The notes under the pieces: model-generated
Told to the model about the DNA's origin: nothing
Seen by the model: the letters and a program-made list of their open reading frames with translations, nothing else
Databases searched by the model: none
Program-made: the position numbers and the translations under genes
NCBI GenBank assembly: GCA_003157175.1
Contig: PMIQ01000083.1
Coordinates: 9,852-16,193, forward strand
Direction of reading: 5' to 3'
Length of the DNA: 6,342 bases
Origin: Chloroflexota bacterium
GTDB lineage: Bacteria > Chloroflexota > Limnocylindria > Limnocylindrales > CSP1-4
Part shown: positions 1 to 6,000 of the stretch, one piece after another
Layout: every line of letters begins with the position of its first letter
Numbering within the stretch: position 1 is the first letter of the stretch

Positions 1-855
1 GACACCAACTCCACGCTGGCCGGGGCGCTGGCGGCGGCCAAGCTCGGCATACCGGTGGCGCACATCGAGGCGGGCCTGCGCAGCTTCGACCGCCGCATGG
101 CCGAAGAGCTCAACCGCGTGGTGGCCGACCATCTGTCAACCTGGCTCTTCGCCCCGACGCCGGCCGCCGTGGCCAATCTCGCGACCGAGGGAATAACCGA
201 CGGCGTGCTCGAGGTCGGCGACCTGATGCTCGATCTGGCGGCTCGAGTCTCGGCCGAGGTTCGGGGCCCGGCAGTGCTGGCGGCGATCGCCTCGCGCTTG
301 AACCTGCCTATCTCCACGGGCCGCTTCCTTTTCGCCACTGTCCACCGGGCCGAGAACCGCAGCCCCGAGGCGATGGCGGCCTGGACGGCGCTCTTCGATG
401 CGGTCGCCACACCCGACCGGCCGGTGGTGCTGGCCCTCCATCCCGGAACACGGGCAGCGCTGGAGGCCGCCCACATCGTCCTGCCGCCAAATGTCATCGT
501 CATCGAGCCGCAGGGCTATCGCACCTCGCTTGCGATGCAGCTGCACGCCGCCGCCGTACTCACGGATTCGGGCGGCATCCAGCGTGAGTCGGCCTGGCTG
601 GGCGTGCCGTGCCTGGTCCTCCGCGACACGACCGAATGGGTCGAAACCGTTGGTGGACGCGACAGTTCGGCCGTGCTCGTGGGGCTCGATCGTTCGGCTG
701 CCGTTCGGGAGCTCGACGCTCGCGCACCGCAAGAGCAATCGGCTCGACAGGCAACGGACCGCGCCGCCGGCCTTCGTCTCGTGCGAGCCGGGGCCGCGGA
801 GCGCATCTCAGCCGCGCTTTCGTCGGCGGAAAGACCCGTCGAGGTGGGAGCGTGA
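1..855 (+). CDS. wecB: UDP-N-acetylglucosamine 2-epimerase, non-hydrolysing (WecB/MnaA/WbpI family), 5'-truncated by window edge
   Basis: Cytoplasmic enzyme that interconverts a UDP-GlcNAc-type sugar and its C2 epimer (UDP-ManNAc type), supplying precursors for surface polysaccharide. The reading frame is open from base 1; 284 residues are visible. The family is usually about 360-390 residues, so roughly the first 90-100 are missing and the real start lies outside the window. Family motifs appear in order: DTNSTLAG at visible residues 1-8, HIEAGLRSFDRR at 21-32 (E23 matches the catalytic Glu of E. coli WecB), AEELNR at 34-39 (second acidic site), VHRAEN at 114-119 (active-site His), LALHPGT at 144-150 and LTDSGGIQRES at 187-197, which contributes to UDP binding. 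The loop DTTEWVETV (209-217) differs from the DTTERPE form I recall for classical WecB, so a UDP-diacetamido-uronic acid substrate (WbpI-like) is possible. Its stop overlaps the start of the downstream glycosyltransferase, suggesting a shared operon. The family call is very secure; the exact substrate is inferred. Confidence 0.95.
   Translation, partial: DTNSTLAGALAAAKLGIPVAHIEAGLRSFDRRMAEELNRVVADHLSTWLFAPTPAAVANLATEGITDGVLEVGDLMLDLAARVSAEVRGPAVLAAIASRLNLPISTGRFLFATVHRAENRSPEAMAAWTALFDAVATPDRPVVLALHPGTRAALEAAHIVLPPNVIVIEPQGYRTSLAMQLHAAAVLTDSGGIQRESAWLGVPCLVLRDTTEWVETVGGRDSSAVLVGLDRSAAVRELDARAPQEQSARQATDRAAGLRLVRAGAAERISAALSSAERPVEVGA
841..846 (+). promoter_or_regulatory. Ribosome-binding site of the glycosyltransferase gene
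   Basis: GAGGTG is an exact part of the consensus Shine-Dalgarno AGGAGGTGA and lies 5 nt before the GTG at 852. It sits in the last codons of the epimerase gene. It decides the start in favour of GTG 852 over the far-upstream ATG at 609, which is embedded in the epimerase gene, and over the internal ATG at 885. Confidence 0.7.
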
Positions 856-2078
856 GCGCCCCGGGGAAGCGCCGGCCGATCTGCATGATCGTCCATGCCT
901 ATTACGAGGAAGATCCGCGCGTTCGCCGTGAAGCCGAGTCGCTGGTCGCGGCCGGTTGGGAGGTCGACGTGATCGGTCTCCAGCATCCCGGAGATCCGGG
1001 GGCCGCCGTGCTCGAAGGCGTGAACGTGCGCCGGCTCCCGGTCCGCCGTCACCAGGGCGCCGGCCTGCCGGTGTACCTGATGGAGTACGGCATCTTCCTG
1101 GTACGGGCGATGTTCGCCGCCGCCGGAGCCCAGCGCCGCCGCCATTACGGAATGGTCCAGGTCCACACCCTGCCCGACTACCTGGTCTTCGCGGCGCTGC
1201 CGCTCAAGATGGTCGGAGTCCCGGTCTTGCTTGACCTACACGAGGCCATGCCGGAGTTCTTCCGGGGCCGCTTCCCCAAGGCCGCCAACCCGATCTCATA
1301 CAAGCTGCTGCTCCTGCAGGAGCGGCTGTCCATCGGCCTGGCCGACGAGCTGCTGACCGTCAACGAGCCGCTGGCCGAGCGGCTCCGCAAGCGCGGCGCG
1401 GATCCCGACCGACTCACCGTCGTGATGAACAGCCCGGACCTGCGGCTCTTCTCGCCGGCCGCCCATCCGCGCCGCAAGTTCATGGCCGACGGCGTGCTCC
1501 GCCTCGTGTACGCGGGCGCGATCACGCCCACGTACGAGCTGGACGTCGTGCTGCGCGCCATGGCCGCTCTGCGCCGCGACCGCCCTTCGCTGCGGGTCGT
1601 GGCCACGTTCTACGGGCGCGGCGACGCCGAGGACTCGCTCAAGGCCCTGGCCGAGGAGCTGGGCCTGGCGGATTGCCTGGAGATGCCCGGACGCATACCC
1701 ATCGACACCGTCGCGGCCGCCATCGCGGGTGCCGACATCGGCATTGCGGCAACGCGCCTCGACTCCTACTCCGAGGTCGGCCTCTCCACCAAAGTCCTCG
1801 AATACGGCGCCATGCAGAAGCCGGTGGCCGCCACACGCCTGCCGACCGTTGAGCTCTACTTCGGGCAGGACACTCTCTCGCTGTACGAGCCCGGTGACCC
1901 GGACTCGCTGGCCGCCGCGATCATGCACCTCGTCGACGATGTGAAGGATCGCGAGGCACGCGTCAAACGCACCGCCAGGCGCGTCGATGAGCTCAGCTGG
2001 GCTCATCAGGCTGTCGCCTACCACGCCGTGGTCGATCGGCTGGTTCACAGGCGAAGGGCAGGCCGTGCCGGCAACTGA
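852..2078 (+). CDS. GT-B fold glycosyltransferase, GT4-like (DPRV-type N-terminus)
   Basis: Predicted cytoplasmic glycosyltransferase of 408 residues that moves a sugar from a nucleotide donor onto a lipid-linked or polysaccharide acceptor. No signal peptide or clear membrane span is seen. The N-terminal Rossmann half opens with CMIVHAYYEEDPRVRREAE (residues 11-29), a start typical of one GT4 subgroup, and includes DLHEAMPEFF (128-137). The C-terminal half starts at LRLVYAGAI (216-224), continues through GRGDAEDSL (255-263), and carries the donor-binding signature LSTKVLEYGAMQKPVAA (311-327), with K314 and E317 as the expected conserved pair. The GTG start follows a good ribosome-binding site and overlaps the epimerase stop by 4 bp (GTGA), indicating translational coupling. 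An ATG at 609 in the same frame would add 81 low-complexity Arg/Gly-rich residues from the epimerase gene's shadow frame and is rejected. Pairing with the epimerase points to capsule, O-antigen-like or other surface glycan synthesis. Donor and acceptor cannot be read from the sequence. Confidence 0.9.
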   Translation: MSAPGKRRPICMIVHAYYEEDPRVRREAESLVAAGWEVDVIGLQHPGDPGAAVLEGVNVRRLPVRRHQGAGLPVYLMEYGIFLVRAMFAAAGAQRRRHYGMVQVHTLPDYLVFAALPLKMVGVPVLLDLHEAMPEFFRGRFPKAANPISYKLLLLQERLSIGLADELLTVNEPLAERLRKRGADPDRLTVVMNSPDLRLFSPAAHPRRKFMADGVLRLVYAGAITPTYELDVVLRAMAALRRDRPSLRVVATFYGRGDAEDSLKALAEELGLADCLEMPGRIPIDTVAAAIAGADIGIAATRLDSYSEVGLSTKVLEYGAMQKPVAATRLPTVELYFGQDTLSLYEPGDPDSLAAAIMHLVDDVKDREARVKRTARRVDELSWAHQAVAYHAVVDRLVHRRRAGRAGN

Positions 2079-2180
2079 GGCACACAGGCCGCTTTCAGGA
2101 TCGGGCCGCGCCGGAGGCGCCAAGATCTTCGTGGGTCTGCGCGTGGCCGCGCCGTCCTCAGGTCGAGTGGCGGAATGCGG

Positions 2181-2186
2181 TAGCAT
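2181..2186 (+). promoter_or_regulatory. Possible -10 promoter element (TAGCAT) for the foldase operon
   Basis: TAGCAT fits the TAnnnT pattern of a -10 hexamer and lies 57 bp before the foldase ATG, in the only sizeable intergenic gap. A start about 7 nt downstream would give a leader of roughly 50 nt containing the hairpin at 2200-2220. No convincing -35 hexamer is found at 16-18 bp spacing (candidates such as TCAGGT are poor), so this is tentative. Confidence 0.3.
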
Positions 2187-2199
2187 ACGGCCTCGTCAC

Positions 2200-2220
2200 C
2201 CCCGGCGTGCCTTGCCGGGG
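2200..2220 (+). other. Perfect 7-bp GC hairpin in the foldase 5' leader
   Basis: CCCCGGC (2200-2206) and GCCGGGG (2214-2220) are exact reverse complements separated by a 7-nt loop, GTGCCTT. The hairpin ends 23 nt before the foldase ATG, just upstream of its ribosome-binding site. No T-tract follows, so it is not a standard rho-independent terminator. It may stabilise the mRNA 5' end, affect translation, or be a chance product of high GC. The structure is seen; the role is unknown. Confidence 0.45.
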
Positions 2221-2232
2221 CCAGCCAGCACC

Positions 2233-2236
2233 AGGA
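2233..2236 (+). promoter_or_regulatory. Ribosome-binding site of the foldase gene
   Basis: AGGA lies 7 nt before the ATG at 2244. It supports that ATG as the start, which also places the basic residues and membrane span at the N-terminus as expected for a membrane-anchored foldase. Confidence 0.55.
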
Positions 2237-2243
2237 CACCCAG

Positions 2244-4028
2244 ATGACCTTTCGGCCCCCAGCCACGAAGCCCACGCGCCGCCGCACCCGCCAGGTGGAT
2301 ACCCGGCGCGCGATCGTCCTGAATGCCGCCTTCGGCATCGCCAGCCTGGCCGCGGTAGCCCTTCTCGGCGGAGTGCTGTTCGCCAACTGGTATTCGGATC
2401 ACGGCACGGCCGTTGGTTCGGCGGGGGGCGTCGCGATCAGCAAGGACACCGTGCGCGCCGAGGCCGCCGTCGGCCAGGCCCGTGACGACCGGATTCTCGC
2501 GGACTACGACACCCTGCGCAATCAGGGCCAGCTGTCGACGGATGACTACGGGACGCTCACCAGTGGCATCACTTCCGCCGAGGATCCGACTCAGCTGTAC
2601 TCCGACGCGCTGAAGCAGCTGCAGGAGAACCTGACGCTCGCGCAATACGCGGACAAGCACAACGTGTCCGTGACCGATGCCGATATCGACGCCCAGATCG
2701 TCAAGGACGGGACGCTGCCGGAATTACGCCACGTGAAGGTCATCGGTGTCGCGCCGGAAGTGACGCCGCCGTCGGCTGTCGCGACGAGCGACCAGCTTGC
2801 CGCCGCCCAGGGCAAGGCCCAGGCCTATCTGGATGAGATAAAGGCGGGCGCCCAGTGGGATGACGTCTTCACGTCCTCGCAGTCGGGCGGCGCCGCCAGC
2901 TCCACCGGCGACCTGGGTCTGTCCGCCCAGTCCGCGTTGAGCCTGGATCCCGATTTCGCCCAGGCGATCTTCGACCTGAAGAACGTCAACGACATCACGG
3001 CTATGTTCAAGGGCACCGACGGCGCATATCGCTTCGCCACCGTCACGCAGATCATCCCGGCATTCGTGGACTCAGGCTGGAAGGACGCGGTCGACTCGGC
3101 CTCCAACTCCGGCGACTACCGAAATGCCGCGCGGGCGGAAGCGATCAAGGCCGCGATCCAGAAGTCGATCGAGAGCCAGTACGTGACCGGGTCAACGGCC
3201 AGCCGCCACGTCCTCGAGATCCACGTCGCGGCCGGCTACAGCCAGCTCGGCGATGGGCCTGAGGCCAAGGTCAAGCTGATGATCTTCGCCCCTAATCACG
3301 ACACCTCCTCAGCCTCGAGCGTCGACTCGTCCGACCCGGCGTGGACCGAAGCCAAGACGCGCGCCGACACCGCATATGCGGCCCTCCAGCAGGACATAAC
3401 CCAGTTCGCCAAGCTGGCATTGGACACCACGACCAACGACGACCCGTATGTCGCCACCCAGGGAGGCGATCTCCCGTGGCTGCCCCAGACCATGTTCACG
3501 GGCGATGCATCCAGCCAGTCAGGGCTGGGAATGACGGCCGTCCCGGCCGCGATCTTCAAGGCTGGTCTGGCGCCCGGACTCCTGGCCCCCATTCTGGAGC
3601 CGACGCTGGGCTACGTCGTCGTCGACTTCCAGGGCGTTCGGCCGGGCCCGGCCCAGCGCATCGCCGACGCAGTTCTCGGGATCAACACCGGCACCAGTTT
3701 CGGTGACGAAGCCGCCAAGTACTCGGAAACGGCCGATGCCACGAACGGCGGCGATATGGGTTGGGTGACGCACTACCAGCTCTCGTCCGACGTCGAGCAG
3801 GCCATCTTCCAGGCTCCAGTCGGCGGCCTCACCCGGCTGGTCTCGAACGCCAACGGCTACTACATCTTCAAGGTTCTCGCCGAGGAGACCAGGACGCCCG
3901 ACGCCACGCAGCAGCTGACGCTCAAGCAGACTGTGTTCGCCAGCTGGCTGAGCGATCTGGAGGCCGCGACCAACACCTGGACAGACTCGAGCGGCCTGAC
4001 GGCGATCACACCCACGGCCACGCCGTAG
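2244..4028 (+). CDS. Membrane-anchored SurA/PrsA-like peptidyl-prolyl cis-trans isomerase (foldase) with multiple parvulin-like domains
   Basis: A 594-residue extracytoplasmic chaperone/prolyl isomerase predicted to help secreted or cell-envelope proteins fold. A basic cytoplasmic tail (residues 1-22, many Arg) precedes one hydrophobic span (about 23-49). No Cys follows the span, so there is no lipobox and the protein is anchored by this helix rather than by lipid. GGVAISKDTVRAEAA (61-75) resembles the strand-helix opening of SurA N-domains; helices follow to about 158. Three parvulin-like segments follow: about 160-272 (RHVKVIGV, GDLGLSA, YRFATVTQI), about 320-466 (KVKLMIFAP, GGDLPWL, AAIFKAGLAPG, YVVVDFQGVRP) and about 469-550 (FGDEAAKYSE, GGDMGWVT, QAIFQAPVGG, YYIFKVLAEETR). 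The third lacks an obvious first beta strand. A helical tail (about 555-575) ends in a Thr/Pro-rich stretch. The stop is 15 bp before mazG, so co-transcription is likely. The fold call is strong; isomerase activity of each domain is uncertain, and some may be substrate-binding only. Confidence 0.88.
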   Translation: MTFRPPATKPTRRRTRQVDTRRAIVLNAAFGIASLAAVALLGGVLFANWYSDHGTAVGSAGGVAISKDTVRAEAAVGQARDDRILADYDTLRNQGQLSTDDYGTLTSGITSAEDPTQLYSDALKQLQENLTLAQYADKHNVSVTDADIDAQIVKDGTLPELRHVKVIGVAPEVTPPSAVATSDQLAAAQGKAQAYLDEIKAGAQWDDVFTSSQSGGAASSTGDLGLSAQSALSLDPDFAQAIFDLKNVNDITAMFKGTDGAYRFATVTQIIPAFVDSGWKDAVDSASNSGDYRNAARAEAIKAAIQKSIESQYVTGSTASRHVLEIHVAAGYSQLGDGPEAKVKLMIFAPNHDTSSASSVDSSDPAWTEAKTRADTAYAALQQDITQFAKLALDTTTNDDPYVATQGGDLPWLPQTMFTGDASSQSGLGMTAVPAAIFKAGLAPGLLAPILEPTLGYVVVDFQGVRPGPAQRIADAVLGINTGTSFGDEAAKYSETADATNGGDMGWVTHYQLSSDVEQAIFQAPVGGLTRLVSNANGYYIFKVLAEETRTPDATQQLTLKQTVFASWLSDLEAATNTWTDSSGLTAITPTATP

Positions 4029-4043
4029 CGCCGCGAAGGAAAC

Positions 4044-5255
4044 GTGCTCGACGCGCTCGTCGCCGAAGCCCGCATTCGCTGGGGGCTCGATGCCTCCGCA
4101 GGTCTGCAAGTCGTCGCCCCGGAGCACCTGGCGGCATTCCCTGTCGAGCCCTCCCGTCCGCTTCTGGTGGTGCCGCTCAGGGTCCTGCACGCCGCCGTGC
4201 CCGCCGATGTGGATGCGCCGCCGCTCCCGGGCCGGCACGCTCCCGCGGACCAGACCGCCCTCGCAGTGCTGGCCCGACTCTACCCGGCCGGGCATCTCGT
4301 CGGCCGGATCGGCTTCCCGGAAGCGACCACCGTCGGCGAGCTCTCGCCGGAGGCGCTCGAAGGCTCCTTGTACCTGGGCCCCGTCGCGCCCGAGCTGGCC
4401 CCGGCCAGCCCCTGGGCGCTGCCCTGGATCGCCGATCGACTGCGCCGCCCCGACGGCTGCCCGTGGGATCGCGAGCAGACTCACGCCTCGCTGAAGAAGC
4501 ACCTGCTCGAGGAAGCGTACGAGGTCTACGACGCCATCGGCGACGAAGCCACGCCGGAGCTTGCGGGCGAACTCGGTGACCTGCTGCTGCAGATCGTCCT
4601 CCACGCTCAGCTCGCGGCTGAAGCCGGCGTATTCGACCTGACCGACGTCCAGGCCGAGATCGGGCGCAAACTCGTCCGCCGCCATCCGCACGTCTTTGGC
4701 GACGCGCATGTGAACACGGCGAGCGACGTCAACCGGCAGTGGGAGCAGATCAAGCGAACCGAGCGCGAACAGGCGGCGGGAGAGGCCGCCGAACCGGCCG
4801 AGGTCAAGAGCGCCCTGGACGGCGTGTCCCGCTCCATGCCCGCTCTTGCCGCCGCGCAGGAGATGCAGGAACGGGCGGCCCATCTAGGCTACGACTGGCC
4901 CGACATCGTCGGCGTTCTGGACAAGGTCCACGAGGAGCTGGCAGAGCTGGAGGCGGCCGCGACGGCCCAGGAGAAGCGCGAGGAGGTCGGCGACCTACTC
5001 CTCGTCGTCACGAACCTGGCCCGCCGGCACGGCGTGGATGCCGAGGACGCTTTGCGCGGCGCGGCCGACAAGTTCCGCTCGCGGTTCCGTCGCGTCGAGC
5101 GGATGGCCCGAGAGCGCAACGTCCAGTTGCGCGATCTGGGGCTGGCCGAGCTAGACGCGCTGTGGGATGCTGCCAAGGTCGAAGAGCGAGCCGCCGCCGT
5201 GGAGCGGCCGGCAACGAACCAGAAGTCGGCGACCGGCGAGGAGAGGAAGCGATGA
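4044..5255 (+). CDS. mazG: Nucleoside triphosphate pyrophosphohydrolase MazG, two MazG domains plus an atypical N-terminal extension
   Basis: A cytoplasmic 403-residue enzyme that hydrolyses NTPs/dNTPs to NMP and pyrophosphate, clearing aberrant nucleotides. Residues from about 123 onward match a full MazG (E. coli MazG is 263 residues). The first domain has RRPDGCPWDREQTHASL (134-150), metal-binding LEEAYE (E156, E157, E160) and ELGD (E176, D179). The second has EELAELE (297-303), EEVGD (E314, D317) and the conserved KFRSRFRRVE (343-352). Both domains keep their acidic sites. Residues 1-122 are extra. LQVVAPEHLA (21-30), PSRPLLVVPL (36-45), VLARLYPAGHLV (75-86) and GSLYLGPV (107-114) resemble, from memory, the region linking the tetrapyrrole methylase to MazG in YabN-type proteins, while the methylase itself is absent. 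The GTG start is preceded by GAAGGA (4035-4040) at a tight 3-nt spacing. No upstream methylase frame exists because the foldase gene occupies that DNA. The stop overlaps the rph start (ATGA), implying translational coupling. Confidence 0.93.
   Translation: MLDALVAEARIRWGLDASAGLQVVAPEHLAAFPVEPSRPLLVVPLRVLHAAVPADVDAPPLPGRHAPADQTALAVLARLYPAGHLVGRIGFPEATTVGELSPEALEGSLYLGPVAPELAPASPWALPWIADRLRRPDGCPWDREQTHASLKKHLLEEAYEVYDAIGDEATPELAGELGDLLLQIVLHAQLAAEAGVFDLTDVQAEIGRKLVRRHPHVFGDAHVNTASDVNRQWEQIKRTEREQAAGEAAEPAEVKSALDGVSRSMPALAAAQEMQERAAHLGYDWPDIVGVLDKVHEELAELEAAATAQEKREEVGDLLLVVTNLARRHGVDAEDALRGAADKFRSRFRRVERMARERNVQLRDLGLAELDALWDAAKVEERAAAVERPATNQKSATGEERKR
5239..5243 (+). promoter_or_regulatory. 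Ribosome-binding site of rph inside the end of mazG
   Basis: AGGAG lies 8 nt before the ATG at 5252, with a second AGGA at 5244-5247. This fixes the rph start at the ATGA overlap with the mazG stop and rejects the much longer in-frame extension that begins within mazG at 4739. Confidence 0.65.
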
Positions 5256-5986
5256 CCATCGGGGCTCAACCCCTCAAGCGTGTCGACGGGCGTCTTCCAG
5301 GCGACCTGCGCCCGATCTCGATGACCCTGGGCGTCCAGAAATGGGCCGAGGGTTCGTGCCTGATCAAGCTCGGCGGCACCGAGGTCCTGTGCGCCGCAAC
5401 GATCGAGGACAAGATCCCGCCGCACCTCCGCGGCAAGGGCACCGGCTGGGTCACGGCCGAGTACAGCATGCTGCCGCGGGCCACGACCGAACGTAACATT
5501 CGCGAGGCCACCAAGGGCAAGGTCGGCGGGCGAACGTACGAGATCCAGCGCCTGGTCGGCCGATCGCTGCGCGGCGTCGTGGACATGGCCAAGCTCGGCG
5601 AGCGGACGATCACCGTCGACTGCGACGTGATCAACGCCGACGGCGGCACCCGCACCGCCTCGATCACGGGCGGCTGGGTCGCCCTGGCGGCGGCCCTCAC
5701 CACGTACGGCATGGAGCGCTGCCTCGTCGGCCGCGTGGCCGCCGTCAGCGTCGGGATTCTGGGCGGCATGATCTGCCTCGACCTCGACTACTCCGAGGAC
5801 TCCAAGGCGGACGTGGACTTCAACATCGTGGCGACCGACGCCGGGCGGTACGTGGAGCTCCAGGGCACGGCCGAAGGCAAACCGTTCGAACGAGCCGACG
5901 TCGACCGGATGCTCGACATGGCGGCCGGCGGGTTGGAGCGCCTTTTTGCCGCCCAGGCCGAGGCGCTCGCCTCGGTCAAGCGCTAG
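5252..5986 (+). CDS. rph: Ribonuclease PH (tRNA nucleotidyltransferase)
   Basis: A 244-residue phosphorolytic 3'-5' exoribonuclease that trims tRNA precursors to the mature 3' end and releases nucleoside diphosphates; the family forms hexameric rings in the cytoplasm. The length is normal for the family and motifs are intact and in order: VDGRLPGDLRP (11-21), WAEGSCLIKLGGTEVLCAA (31-49), GWVTAEYSMLPRAT (65-78), GGRTYEIQRLVGRSLR (92-107, including the phosphate-binding Arg R94), GERTITVDCDV (116-126), ADGGTRTASITG (129-140, with T133-R134 at the phosphate site) and the acidic catalytic stretch DLDYSEDSKADVDFN (177-191), followed by VELQGTAEGKPF (201-212). The ATG overlaps the mazG stop by 4 bp and has a good ribosome-binding site. 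The neighbouring rdgB starts 14 bp downstream in another frame; fused Rph-RdgB proteins are known in some bacteria, but here the two are separate. Nothing suggests decay. Confidence 0.98.
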   Translation: MTIGAQPLKRVDGRLPGDLRPISMTLGVQKWAEGSCLIKLGGTEVLCAATIEDKIPPHLRGKGTGWVTAEYSMLPRATTERNIREATKGKVGGRTYEIQRLVGRSLRGVVDMAKLGERTITVDCDVINADGGTRTASITGGWVALAAALTTYGMERCLVGRVAAVSVGILGGMICLDLDYSEDSKADVDFNIVATDAGRYVELQGTAEGKPFERADVDRMLDMAAGGLERLFAAQAEALASVKR

Positions 5987-6000
5987 CAAGCCGGGCGCAG

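Noticed and set aside
609..851. Upstream in-frame extension of the glycosyltransferase to ATG 609
   Set aside because: It lies within the epimerase coding sequence, encodes Arg/Gly-rich sequence with no glycosyltransferase character, and GTG 852 has an exact Shine-Dalgarno match.
2104..2154. 10-bp direct repeat GGCCGCGCCG at 2104-2113 and 2145-2154, and a 5-bp stem at 2108-2120 after the glycosyltransferase gene
   Set aside because: The repeat is pure GC and likely chance at this composition. The stem is short with no T-tract, so it is not a credible terminator or operator.
2161..2195. Stretch resembling the start and D-arm of a class II tRNA (GAGTGGCGGAAT, then GGTAG)
   Set aside because: No anticodon arm, T-arm (GGTTCGA) or matching acceptor stem follows before the foldase start, so it is not a tRNA gene.
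3519..4883. Long open reading frame on the minus strand (454 codons) opposite the end of the foldase gene and mazG
   Set aside because: It lies fully antisense to two well-supported genes. Its translation is rich in Gly, Arg, Asp and His with no recognisable motif, as expected from the opposite strand of high-GC genes.
4739..5251. Upstream in-frame extension of rph into mazG
   Set aside because: The extension is a shadow of mazG in another frame (Arg/Gly-rich). RNase PH proteins start close to the VDGR motif, which ATG 5252 gives.
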